From contig JAGQYO010000041.1 in assembly GCA_020435995.1 (NCBI GenBank), forward strand, positions 1 to 32,243: a DNA stretch of 32,243 nucleotides. The letters are read 5' to 3'. Shown here one piece after another: positions 16,215 through 25,851 of the stretch (position 1 is its first letter; every line of letters begins with the position of its first letter). Both the position numbers and the translations under genes were made by a program. The notes under the pieces were generated by a model. The model made no database searches. It saw only the letters and a program-made list of their open reading frames with translations, and had not been told where the DNA came from. The stretch comes from Flavobacteriales bacterium (GTDB lineage Bacteria > Bacteroidota > Bacteroidia > Flavobacteriales_G > Salibacteraceae).

Positions 16215-17291
16215 CTAAAGGCTAAGTCTTAATCCAATGCTGTGATTTCCTCCAAATGGATTTGTAGTTCGGTATGCGTAATCAACACCAATTGTTGATT
16301 GACTTTTTCCCAATGGGTACTCGAAAGTTAAACCCATAGCAGGTCCAGTGTATATGGTAGTACGCTGATCTTGCTTGAAAATACCTTTTTCACTCATCAA
16401 GCCAACCCTTACCATTACCATTTCTCTCCAACCATATTCAACACCAAATCGGAGTTGATCTTTTCCAAACGACCTCGAAACAAAGGTTCCATGACCTGAA
16501 ATTCTGTGATCTGTTTTATCTGACTTGCCCGTTGAATCAGTTTTAGCCCCAACATAATAATCATAAGAAACTCCAATCATAAGTTCTGCGGGTAATTCGA
16601 ATGCTTCAGACCGCTGACTCAAGGTAAACTCCTTTTCATCGAAATCTGTTTTTACGCTAAGTCCGTTTCCAGAATATTTAAGCTTAGGGCCAATATTGCG
16701 AAGCGCAATACCAAATTTAAGGTTGTCATCTTTACCGGTTTGGTAACGAATTCCAATATCAAATGCTACACCTTGAGTTTTTACGTTTGAAATAGACTCC
16801 GAAACCACTTTCATGGCTATTCCACCATAAATGCTGTTGGAGAATGTTCTCGCATACGCCAAGTTTAAATTCAGAAATTGTGGAGAGTAAATTCCGATAC
16901 CACCTTCAGGATTGTCCTCAGTAGTAATGTCAATATCCCCAAAAGACATATTCATGATTTGGATTCCAAGAACGCCCGATTCCCCAATTCGCTGGGAAAG
17001 TCCCGCGGTGTTGAGTTTAGTAGCTCCACCCATATAATTGGTGTAGGCATAAATAACTTCTGTTTTTGGTGTAAATGCCAAGCCAGCAATATTGGAGGCA
17101 ATGGCCTCAAGCCCTATTGCAGATACAGAATTTGCTGATGCAAAACCACTACTTCTTGCCCAGGGGTTTATGCTCAGTTCATTGGCGCCATTTTGTCCTA
17201 TTCGATCCTTATTACCTGCGAGGGCGTCGATAGAAGTTAATGAGGATGCCAGTCCGAGTGCGAAAATTATAACTAGATACCTGTTTCTCAT
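16215..17291 (-). CDS. PorV/PorQ family outer-membrane barrel
   Basis: 358 residues. N-terminal signal peptide (RNRYLVIIFALGLASSLTSIDALA), then the family's opening pattern: INPWARSSGFASANSV, followed by EAIASNIAGLAFTPKTEVIYAYTNYMG (conserved N-x-AGLA), and repeated amphipathic strands ending in SIGLRLSL. PorV-type proteins are 14-strand barrels of the type IX secretion system that carry substrates from the translocon to the attachment complex; PorQ proteins are relatives. I cannot tell which subgroup this belongs to. It is the last gene of an apparent operon, 31 bases after a giant secreted protein with a T9SS-like C-terminus, so it may be that protein's dedicated partner. A terminator follows. 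Confidence 0.83.
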   Translation of the reverse strand: MRNRYLVIIFALGLASSLTSIDALAGNKDRIGQNGANELSINPWARSSGFASANSVSAIGLEAIASNIAGLAFTPKTEVIYAYTNYMGGATKLNTAGLSQRIGESGVLGIQIMNMSFGDIDITTEDNPEGGIGIYSPQFLNLNLAYARTFSNSIYGGIAMKVVSESISNVKTQGVAFDIGIRYQTGKDDNLKFGIALRNIGPKLKYSGNGLSVKTDFDEKEFTLSQRSEAFELPAELMIGVSYDYYVGAKTDSTGKSDKTDHRISGHGTFVSRSFGKDQLRFGVEYGWREMVMVRVGLMSEKGIFKQDQRTTIYTGPAMGLTFEYPLGKSQSTIGVDYAYRTTNPFGGNHSIGLRLSL

Positions 17292-17322
17292 AATGTTTTA
17301 TCCTATAGTCCTGAATTCAATT

Positions 17323-20300
17323 TTAGAAGTTGTCTAAGTCAATTGGGCGCATAACTCCCATCCATTTTAATACTCGTTCTCCCACGTCTTGAGCATCTAT
17401 ATGGAAAATGTACATTCCCGATGCAATGGGTACACGACTTTGGTTTTTGAGATCCCACTCCAAATATGTAATGGTGTCATCATCTTTTTTCAGAGTTCTT
17501 ACTAGAGTGCCATTTACTGTGTAAATTCTAACAGTTACCACCCTTGGTAAATTTGTTATCCTAATTCGGTTATCCAATTTATCTGTTTCGTAACTGGAAT
17601 AAGCGTAGTAAGGATTAGGAACTATCTTAATAAGATCCAGCGCATTAGATAAGGTATTATCGCTGTTGAAAGTGGGTGCTAGATCCGTGGTGGAGAAGTT
17701 GTACAACGGCAAACCTCCATTAATTGATCTCATCAACACATCAACCGAATCATTTCCTTCGCGAGAAACAGTAGAGTTTCTGTAATTTCCATAACGATAG
17801 CTCACGGTAGCAGCATTTGCGGTAAGTGTCATACCTCTAACATAAATGGAATCTGTGGCTGTATCCTTCACTTGTTTTACGGGGCCAGCAGCCACGTAGT
17901 AAGTTTCACCAACCACCAATGGATCTGTAGGTTTTAAGAAGTCATTAGAGGTGCCATAGGCTTCATAGGGTTTTTGAACCCTAAGTTTAATGGTAGCTTC
18001 ACCTGGAGGCACATTTTTATTTGTGAATTTCTTACCCTCCTCGAGTAGTGGAAAGGCCACCCACATACCTGCTCTAAATACAGCGCCTGCTCTTCTCTTA
18101 ATTTCAACACCGGTAGAATCTCTTAATGCAGGATTCGGATAGCCATAGATGCCATTTAGCATGGTGTAGGCAAATTTACCAGCATCATAGGCAGGCATTC
18201 TGTTTACGGGATAGTTGTAGTTCCAAGTCATTGCTGGACTTTCTACGTCTTTTTCTTGGTGCTGATCGTAGCGATTTACTTCATCCTCTACAGCGTTATT
18301 TCTAAATACATAGATATAGTGCATACCACCTAAACGCAATTCACCCGCTGGACCTTCAACCAAATTAGCAGTAGGATTCCATATCATATCACGTCCATTT
18401 TCTGCCGGTAAATAAGAATCTTCGCTAAATGCCATATTTAACCTTTCACCAGTTTCCAAATTGATGGCATAACCTGGGAACCAACCCATTCCATTAGGAC
18501 CAATATAAGCAGCACTCTCTGGATCATCTGACGCAACAGCGCCTGCTGTTGCTGGATTTCCGTTTTTATCAACCGAAGGGGCATCTCTTAATTGCCCTCT
18601 GATGGAGCGATTGGTGGTTCCCCCTAGCTTAATGCTATCAGCCATTTCGAATACTGGACATCTTGTCCACTTCGACTTGTCTCTCGTAATCACTAAATCA
18701 ACGCTATTTAAATAGTGCAATTGATTGAAGGAATCGACTCCTACCACGTATGCACTATCATTTGGAGGCGACGGCAGATTCTTCTTGATAATGATGTTGT
18801 TATATTGCCAGAGATGCCCTCCAAATACCGGAGAACCATCAACTTTAGCGGGAAGCCAACCAGGTACTGGTCCGTTGGATGTTTTAAATGCAGTCATTCT
18901 GAACGGCGCGACAGTTCCACTAAGAACCTGTTCCCAAAGTTGCCCAGGATCCAAACCTTCACCATTTTTAGAATAACCACTAGTACCGCCATCTCGTTGT
19001 CTATAATTCCAATCATCATAATTTTCTTCATGAACCGGTGAATTAGGATCAGGTGGAGTAGTTTGTGTTCCCGAAAGGATCCAGTTTAGCGGGGTGTAGC
19101 CATCTACATCTTCTACGCCAGTGATCCATTCAGGACTTTGTGAAATTTCTGCACTCAACAAGCCCATATCAGTAGTTCTATTTGATTTAGCTCCTGGAGG
19201 ATCCACTTGTGCAATAGTTAAGGAAATACCGAGATCAAAAAGAATGGTTTCAGTCCCGATTTTTATGTTTTTGGTTGAAACAATTGGGCTAGATAACCCA
19301 CCGCCTTCAATCTGCCAGTAAGCGTCAGATAAATCTCCATTAGAAGTAGTATCAATAAATCGTATGGTGTAATTTCCTGGCTTCACGTTTAGTGGGTCTA
19401 CCACTTTAATTGAAACTGGGCCCTTTCCTCTGAGGTAGGTAATCGTTTTGGCTCTACCATACTTCACAATAGAATCGCGGCTGTTCTGAGAAATCTCAAG
19501 CACGTTACCACCATTGCCAGTTCCTTCAATTCTTGTTAGTACGACACCATCACCATAACGTGAATTGAGAATTGTTCCACCATTCTGAACTTCCGTTTTA
19601 TGTGGAATAGCCTTAACGGGGCTTATACCACCTGTAGGGCTTTTTCTACTTCCAATATATGGAAAACTCGGGGCGTTCATGTTACTTGCATAAGCCACAG
19701 CCATAAAGTAATACGCCTTGTTGTTAATGAGTTTTTTATCGCCTTCGGCAAACTGATCCTGATCAATTGAAAAGGAGGTAAGGATTCCCTCATTATTTCC
19801 ATCGACTTCAAGTCTAGGAACTTCTGCTCCTAAATCGCTATCGAAGTAATAGTTGATTATTTGATCAATAGAATCTTTAATATCCACTTGCGCAACTAAT
19901 CTTGCCAAGTCAGCTTTACCTAAATCGCCTGAAGAAACCGAATTGTTTTTCAATTGATAGATCTTATACCCTTGGAATCTATATGTCTTGAATTCGCGAA
20001 TTTCGCTTTCCGTCATGGGTCTATTACCAATAGAATCTGGAGGAATAATGGTAGGATCAAGCTCTAAATAATTCTCATTGAAGTTGTTAGAAATGATGGG
20101 ATTATTCAAGTAAAGAATAATCTGATTTTCAAACTCACGAGCAGTTAATGTGGGCGCATCTGGACCATTTAAAAGTTGAAAACAGTTATCAAATAACGCT
20201 TGGGTTTTGTCATCGTGCTTTTTAAGAACTTTAACCGATTCGGTGTTATTTCCAGTCGTGGCTCTCGACCAAACAACTCCTACGGTAATGTTATTTACTG

Positions 20301-21813
20301 CTCCTGGTTCAAGTGTAAATGGACCAGCACTTTGCATAAATCTTCTGTCACCTTTGGTGTTGCCGGCTGTCACCTCCGTCCATTCTGGTTGAGGAGCACC
20401 GCCAGTTCCCCAGCCAATTGGATCCGAGTTACCAGGGAACATATAATCTGCGTTAATAGTTCCACCTGATCCAGAATGGCCTGTACCACCATAAACCATG
20501 CGGCTACCATCTCGCCAGATACTTCTTAGGTAATTGTAATATTCTACTCCTGTATTTGGATCCCCTCTCACAGTGTTATCATTGTTGTGATAAAGGAATT
20601 TTCTCATTCCAAAACGTTCGTTGTCAATAACTCCATCGCCATATCCAATTCCAATTCCCTTATATGGGATTCCTAGATTGGCTTGAGCTTCAGTGTATTT
20701 TCTGATCAAGGGATTATCAATTCCATCGGCATCCTGATAAGGTCCTTGGAAAAAGTCAACTCCAATGGCAGGTGGTAAGTTTCCGTACCCTGTAACTCCT
20801 CTACAGTCTTCATCATAAGTATCACCATTATAGGCAAAACCCAACCCTCTCTCAACATCACAACCTACATAGTCATCACTTGAACATCCTAAATCGGCAT
20901 CTACCCATTGACCGAAATAGGTATCCGTAAGGGTAAACGTAGACCTATTAACCAATTCATAGTTATAGAAAGTCATGTTATTTACCTCGTCATTGGTTGA
21001 AAATGCAAAAGCTTGGGCCCTGATTTCCATACCAATTGCGCCAGCGCCTGATTCCGTGTGAATATTTCCCTTGTCGTTAAATATCCACCATAAGTTTTGA
21101 TCTCCATAGATATCTGTAATGTTTGCATTACACTCGCTGGCATTATTCAAATCATAAGCGGGGTAGTCACCACTTTCGGGATTATAGTTACCATCTCCAT
21201 CTCGGTCAACAAATGGCGCTAAGTAATAATCTTGGTTATATGGAGCAGCGTTTTCTCCATGTGCAGGCCAATCAATTATGGAGCGAGGAACCGTGTAATC
21301 TGGGAACAATTCGGCTTGCTTTGCTGGATCGTTTTGTCCTGTTTCGTACCAACCCACAAATTGGGCAACCTCGCTTCTTGTGGTCAAAAAGTGTTTATCC
21401 CATTTTGAACATTCTGCTTGGGTAATTTCTGCATCTACTGTGCTTAGTGGCCCAGTCCAGAAATCCACCCCGTTGCTTCTAAATCTTTGTGCGGCAACTT
21501 TTAACTGTCCAGAAATATCTCTTCCTCCTAACCAAAGTGCACCAGCAAAAAGTGCCGTGTGACCCGAGTTTTTTGGAATTTCATATTGCGCTTTGGCAAA
21601 ATCCCACCACATATCACCACCAGTTTGAATAACCGCTCTGGTATTGTTAATGTTTAGCTCAGATGCAAAACTTGACGGTGCGCAATTCGCTGCGAGACCA
21701 CTATTTGGTTTTTTTCCTCCTCTAGAGCCACCTTCAGTGGGGCCAACATGAGAGAAGGCGGTAAGACCAATTGTCGCGAAAACTAATGTGCCGAGGGTAA
21801 TTCTTTTTATCAT
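17323..21813 (-). CDS. Giant secreted protein with T9SS-like C-terminal domain
   Basis: 1496 residues with a signal peptide (IKRITLGTLVFATIGLTAFS). A Gly/Lys-rich segment is followed by a conserved-looking block (NNTRAVIQTGGDMWWDFAKA, then ALFAGALWLGGRD). Near residues 200-212 is DRDGDGNYNPESGD, a calcium-loop-like pattern. Several predicted beta-sandwich segments follow. The last ~100 residues (IVPNPYYAYSSYETD, TVRIYTVNGTLVRTL, LEWDLKNQ, SGMYIFHID) have the form of a type A T9SS sorting domain, but extend past the usual end into a short tail finishing RPIDLDNF. The protein should be exported and kept on the cell surface; no enzyme motif is visible. It sits 20 bases after the TonB receptor gene and 31 before the PorV-like gene, consistent with one operon. 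Confidence 0.8.
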   Translation of the reverse strand: MIKRITLGTLVFATIGLTAFSHVGPTEGGSRGGKKPNSGLAANCAPSSFASELNINNTRAVIQTGGDMWWDFAKAQYEIPKNSGHTALFAGALWLGGRDISGQLKVAAQRFRSNGVDFWTGPLSTVDAEITQAECSKWDKHFLTTRSEVAQFVGWYETGQNDPAKQAELFPDYTVPRSIIDWPAHGENAAPYNQDYYLAPFVDRDGDGNYNPESGDYPAYDLNNASECNANITDIYGDQNLWWIFNDKGNIHTESGAGAIGMEIRAQAFAFSTNDEVNNMTFYNYELVNRSTFTLTDTYFGQWVDADLGCSSDDYVGCDVERGLGFAYNGDTYDEDCRGVTGYGNLPPAIGVDFFQGPYQDADGIDNPLIRKYTEAQANLGIPYKGIGIGYGDGVIDNERFGMRKFLYHNNDNTVRGDPNTGVEYYNYLRSIWRDGSRMVYGGTGHSGSGGTINADYMFPGNSDPIGWGTGGAPQPEWTEVTAGNTKGDRRFMQSAGPFTLEPGAVNNITVGVVWSRATTGNNTESVKVLKKHDDKTQALFDNCFQLLNGPDAPTLTAREFENQIILYLNNPIISNNFNENYLELDPTIIPPDSIGNRPMTESEIREFKTYRFQGYKIYQLKNNSVSSGDLGKADLARLVAQVDIKDSIDQIINYYFDSDLGAEVPRLEVDGNNEGILTSFSIDQDQFAEGDKKLINNKAYYFMAVAYASNMNAPSFPYIGSRKSPTGGISPVKAIPHKTEVQNGGTILNSRYGDGVVLTRIEGTGNGGNVLEISQNSRDSIVKYGRAKTITYLRGKGPVSIKVVDPLNVKPGNYTIRFIDTTSNGDLSDAYWQIEGGGLSSPIVSTKNIKIGTETILFDLGISLTIAQVDPPGAKSNRTTDMGLLSAEISQSPEWITGVEDVDGYTPLNWILSGTQTTPPDPNSPVHEENYDDWNYRQRDGGTSGYSKNGEGLDPGQLWEQVLSGTVAPFRMTAFKTSNGPVPGWLPAKVDGSPVFGGHLWQYNNIIIKKNLPSPPNDSAYVVGVDSFNQLHYLNSVDLVITRDKSKWTRCPVFEMADSIKLGGTTNRSIRGQLRDAPSVDKNGNPATAGAVASDDPESAAYIGPNGMGWFPGYAINLETGERLNMAFSEDSYLPAENGRDMIWNPTANLVEGPAGELRLGGMHYIYVFRNNAVEDEVNRYDQHQEKDVESPAMTWNYNYPVNRMPAYDAGKFAYTMLNGIYGYPNPALRDSTGVEIKRRAGAVFRAGMWVAFPLLEEGKKFTNKNVPPGEATIKLRVQKPYEAYGTSNDFLKPTDPLVVGETYYVAAGPVKQVKDTATDSIYVRGMTLTANAATVSYRYGNYRNSTVSREGNDSVDVLMRSINGGLPLYNFSTTDLAPTFNSDNTLSNALDLIKIVPNPYYAYSSYETDKLDNRIRITNLPRVVTVRIYTVNGTLVRTLKKDDDTITYLEWDLKNQSRVPIASGMYIFHIDAQDVGERVLKWMGVMRPIDLDNF

Positions 21814-21833
21814 ACCTATCTATAAGTATTTGT

Positions 21834-24800
21834 TTAAAATGATACACGTACCCCAATTCTGGTCTGACGAGGTATGTTGTAACTATTAGGATTTGCTACT
21901 TTAATGTTGTAAAGTTCTGTAAAAGACTGTGTGTCGTTTTGGCTTTCGATATCCTTAGCCCATTGAGGATCTGCTAAGTATCCATCATCATCTGGGCTAC
22001 CTGTATAACGATATACGCTTGTGATGTTTTTAGAGTTGAGCATGTTCAGAATTTGAAGATAAACTGTCATATCTAAGTTCTTGTTCTTTTCCTTGCCCAC
22101 TTTAAGTGTGAAATCTTTATCAATTCTACCATCTAATCGGAAACTCCAAGGTAATCGATTGCCATTAATAGAACCCTCGATAAACGCACTTCCTTGATTA
22201 GCTTTAAACCCCGTACCATTTGATCTTACTTGACCACTATAAGGAACACCTGACCCCAAGTTTGCAGTTAAGTTAAAACCTGAGTTCTTTAAAATTTGCT
22301 TATCGGCTATAATAGGGCCGTTGTAGTGTTTACCTTCCGAATACCTAAAGTCAAAAACTCCCTGTATAGTATGCCGCTGATCGTAGTTAAGTGGATTTGT
22401 TACCCTTAAATTGTCTTTGCCAGCGTTGATTAGCGATGAGGCAAATGTGGCGTCGGATCCAGTACCTTCAGCAAATTGTAGGGTATAAGATCCTTTAAAC
22501 GAAACATTTCCTGTTCTTCTTAAGTCATAAGTTATTGTTAAACCTTTAACTGTTCCGAAGTCAATGTTTTCAAAAGTTGAATACGATCTTGGATAAGCTT
22601 GCTTCCTTCGTATGGCTTGAATTTGATCTCTCATTTCACGATAGAAAGTGGCAATTTTTAATGAGCTGCTGTTGGTCAATTTCTGCTGAAAACCGATTTC
22701 GTAATCAACTGTTTTTTCCGCTTTTAAGTTTGGATTATTTCTAAGAGTTTGGTTATTAGTGGTGAGTAAAAAGTAATAATCGTTGGGGTCCAATCTATTT
22801 ACACTAGAAGGAGGTCTTCTTGTTAAGACATCATAGTGTGCAAAGAATAGTGCTTCATCACTAATGGGGAATGAAAAGGCAATTCTAGGCATAAAGTTGG
22901 TTTGAGGTTTATAATCTTCAAAACCATCAATACCTAAATCTCTATCTCTTGTACGATCTTTGTCTACTAAGAGTGGAGCAATTCCATTACTGGTGGCAAT
23001 TTGATCGGGATTAGAAATCTCAACACCCTCAGCATTATACCATATATTACCATCGCGGTATCCTCTGATGGAGCTTGGGTCCTTTACGTCGTCTACATAA
23101 ACAACAAAGTCTTCACCTATATTTTCTGGATGACGTCCATCAGCTAATTTGAGTGCTTCGCTTTCGCCAGCTTTTACTGTAGGAAAAAACACATAAGGAT
23201 CCTTCAATACTTTTTGATTCGCATCGTATCTATCTATTCTTAATCCTACGTTGAAAATAAGATCTGAAATAGCAAACTTATCTTGAATATAACCCGCAAC
23301 ATAAATAGGAGTGAAGGCCCCTACTTGACGAGTATAGTTACCAAACTCATCTTTTCCGGAGAAGTAATCTTCTAGGGTTACATTTTCTTTCAATTTAGTT
23401 CCATACGCGTCGTAACCATAATAAGAAACTATTGCATTTCCTTGATTAAGAAGCTCATCAGGACTAAAATAATCAAGCTTTAGTCTCTCAGGATCAATGT
23501 TGTCTAAGTCGATGTAATCCGTACCATCTGTTCCGCCTGGCGCTAAGTCAGTCAGGTTTTTTCTCAAGTTGTAATCAAAAAATGATTGTGCATCGTCCGG
23601 GCTATATTCTCCTGGTGCAGCATTCAATCTGTTATAGGTGTAAACTGGCGCTCCTGGGAAAGCATCCGAAGAATCTACTATGGGGTTACTTAAATCTCTT
23701 TCTTTAATATGTAGATTAACTAATTGACGACCTCGAGTCCAAAGACCTCTAGGTGCAACTCCATACGATCTATCCACTCGTTGCTCATATTCGAAACCCA
23801 ATTTAATTTCGTGATCTCCAATATCAACTGCACCATTTGCAGAAAGACGGTATTGGTTATTTGTGAATTTGCTATTGCTGTTGTAACGCTGACCAGGAGC
23901 ATTATACAACCCGTAAATATCTCTTGGCTCATCTCCATTGAGTAAGGCTCCATTGGTTTGCATAAAACCTCTTTCACTTAAATATTTGTTGTTTCTCCCT
24001 GGATCTGTAGGGTCAGTTGCTTTTTCTTTATCAAAAACAGGGTTACCATTAGCGTCGTATCCTTCCCAACCAAATAACTTATAGTATTGTGTAGTGTATT
24101 CGGCTAAATCTGGGTTTGCTGTTCCGGGAGTATAACCCACCAAAGTATCTTCCCAGTTTTGATGAATATATCCAAGTTGGCTTGTTGCAGAATCTATCCC
24201 GTATGCATAGTTTTTCGCTTGGTAGTTTTTAAAATAACCAATATGCCCATACTTGAATAGGTCATCCTTGTGGTCTGGGTCATAGGTCTTAGAGTTGTTG
24301 TTGGTGTAATCAAATTGAACAGAATAATACGCGTTTTTCACAACGGACGCATTTTCATCTCCCTGCTGGTTGTTAAAACGCTGTGTAAATCTAGCAAATC
24401 CATTATAATCTTGGGAAACCGTTTTGGGCATTATGTTCCAATTCATCAGCGTATTTGGATAGAGGTTGGCGGCGCCGGTTCCATCTGAATAAAAGCCACT
24501 TCCACTTCCATTTCTATCTGTTCTAGAATAGTTTCCACCCACTGCTAAGCTTGTGGTTTTTCCTGTTTTAATTTCTAACTTACCATTTATAGACACGGCA
24601 TTTCTTTGGTTATTTGGTTTGAGTCGGGTATTTTCTAAGTCGTTCATCCTCACAAATTCACCATTGTGTGCGGTACCACTTCCAGTAGGATGAGTTCTTA
24701 AAGGATCGGCACGAAGGTTATCCAAAGTTTCGTCCTTTAATTTCCACACGCCATTATGGGAGGGGCGTTGATCAGCGTCAAATTGATAATTTGCCGAAAC

Positions 24801-25661
24801 GAAAAAACCCAGAATAGGATCTTTTTTCTGATTAGCGCTGTCCTTACTCCAAAGAATGGGACCTAAAGCCGATACTTCAAAAAGATTGTAAGCATAAGGG
24901 TCGAGACCTACGTATTTTTTTCCGTCGCCAAAACGGTAACCTGAAGTTACGTACTCAGCATTAAAGCCATATTCTCTTGCGGCCCCTTTTGTTGTAATCG
25001 AAATTATACCTCCAGTTATATCACCGTATTGTGCTGGTACACCACCAAGCATTACAGACACTTCTGCGATAGCAGATTGAGGAATTAAATTAGCTCCTCC
25101 ACGTACTTTGATACCATCAACAAAATAGTAGTTCGCATCACTTCTCGCACCCCTAACGTTTAAGTCTCCATCCGAAGATGTATAAACACCACCTATTTGA
25201 GATGCGACTCCGGCGGCAGAACGCGTCGCCATTCTGTCTATTTCTTCTGACGTCATAGTACCACCCGATGTAGTGTTATCTTTCGAGATAAGTGGAACTT
25301 TATATCCTTCAACTATAAAGGCTTCCATCTCTACTGCCGTGGTTTCCATTTTAATATCAAGGAATGTGATTTTATCAGAATTCACAACAACATCCGTCCT
25401 CATCATTGGCTTGTAACCTACGAATTTCACCTTCACATCATACTTGCCTGGTGAGAGAGATTTAACAACATAAACTCCATCAAAATCCGTTGAAGCTCCC
25501 GTAATAAGGTTTCCCCCTTGTTCTATACTGACATTAACAAAAGGCAAAGGCTCTCCTGTCTCTGTGTCGAGGATTTTTCCTTTTATACTTCCCTGCTGGG
25601 CATGGGCTATTGAAAAGAGTGAAAAAATTATCACCAATAAGGCAAATAAATTCTTAGTCAT
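21834..25661 (-). CDS. TonB-dependent receptor with CarboxypepD_reg head
   Basis: 1275 residues. Signal peptide TKNLFALLVIIFSLFSIAHA, then a CarboxypepD_reg-like domain (about 22-110: GSIKGKILDTETGEPLPFVNV, DFDGVYVVKSLSPGKYDV), the plug domain (about 125-250; the key segment is LNVRGARSDANYYFVDG, then GGVPAQYGDITGGIISITTKG), and a 22-strand barrel ending in aromatic VRVSF. It takes up an unknown large ligand across the outer membrane with TonB-ExbBD energy. No SusD-like lipoprotein follows; instead the next gene encodes a large T9SS-type protein, which may replace it at the surface. I chose ATG 25661, since TTG 25691 only adds ten residues. A promoter with both -33 and -7 elements lies upstream. 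Confidence 0.9.
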   Translation of the reverse strand: MTKNLFALLVIIFSLFSIAHAQQGSIKGKILDTETGEPLPFVNVSIEQGGNLITGASTDFDGVYVVKSLSPGKYDVKVKFVGYKPMMRTDVVVNSDKITFLDIKMETTAVEMEAFIVEGYKVPLISKDNTTSGGTMTSEEIDRMATRSAAGVASQIGGVYTSSDGDLNVRGARSDANYYFVDGIKVRGGANLIPQSAIAEVSVMLGGVPAQYGDITGGIISITTKGAAREYGFNAEYVTSGYRFGDGKKYVGLDPYAYNLFEVSALGPILWSKDSANQKKDPILGFFVSANYQFDADQRPSHNGVWKLKDETLDNLRADPLRTHPTGSGTAHNGEFVRMNDLENTRLKPNNQRNAVSINGKLEIKTGKTTSLAVGGNYSRTDRNGSGSGFYSDGTGAANLYPNTLMNWNIMPKTVSQDYNGFARFTQRFNNQQGDENASVVKNAYYSVQFDYTNNNSKTYDPDHKDDLFKYGHIGYFKNYQAKNYAYGIDSATSQLGYIHQNWEDTLVGYTPGTANPDLAEYTTQYYKLFGWEGYDANGNPVFDKEKATDPTDPGRNNKYLSERGFMQTNGALLNGDEPRDIYGLYNAPGQRYNSNSKFTNNQYRLSANGAVDIGDHEIKLGFEYEQRVDRSYGVAPRGLWTRGRQLVNLHIKERDLSNPIVDSSDAFPGAPVYTYNRLNAAPGEYSPDDAQSFFDYNLRKNLTDLAPGGTDGTDYIDLDNIDPERLKLDYFSPDELLNQGNAIVSYYGYDAYGTKLKENVTLEDYFSGKDEFGNYTRQVGAFTPIYVAGYIQDKFAISDLIFNVGLRIDRYDANQKVLKDPYVFFPTVKAGESEALKLADGRHPENIGEDFVVYVDDVKDPSSIRGYRDGNIWYNAEGVEISNPDQIATSNGIAPLLVDKDRTRDRDLGIDGFEDYKPQTNFMPRIAFSFPISDEALFFAHYDVLTRRPPSSVNRLDPNDYYFLLTTNNQTLRNNPNLKAEKTVDYEIGFQQKLTNSSSLKIATFYREMRDQIQAIRRKQAYPRSYSTFENIDFGTVKGLTITYDLRRTGNVSFKGSYTLQFAEGTGSDATFASSLINAGKDNLRVTNPLNYDQRHTIQGVFDFRYSEGKHYNGPIIADKQILKNSGFNLTANLGSGVPYSGQVRSNGTGFKANQGSAFIEGSINGNRLPWSFRLDGRIDKDFTLKVGKEKNKNLDMTVYLQILNMLNSKNITSVYRYTGSPDDDGYLADPQWAKDIESQNDTQSFTELYNIKVANPNSYNIPRQTRIGVRVSF

Positions 25662-25713
25662 ACTATTGTGATTAACGTTATGAAATATCAACTAATGAAG
25701 CGAATCTGGGCGG

Positions 25714-25743
25714 TAAAGATATAATAAATTGAAGTCTACCAAA
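25714..25743 (-). promoter_or_regulatory. Promoter of the TonB receptor operon (-33 TTTG, -7 TATCTTTA)
   Basis: On the minus strand TTTG (25743-25740) is followed after 18 bases by TATCTTTA (25721-25714), close to the Bacteroidota consensus TTTG-N18/19-TAnnTTTG (last base A instead of G). The expected start of transcription is about 45 bases before the ATG at 25661. Confidence 0.55.
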
Positions 25744-25851
25744 ATAAAATGGACAGAAGAGCATGCCTGCGTTAGCAAAAGGAACACATTGACTTTTAAG
25801 TGGTATTATGTAGGTTCATTTTCAGTTCTTTAACACCGAAAACCAAACTTA

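Noticed and set aside
21834-25661. SusC/SusD polysaccharide utilisation locus
   Set aside because: No SusD-like lipoprotein or glycoside hydrolase lies nearby, and the receptor is followed by a T9SS-type protein instead.
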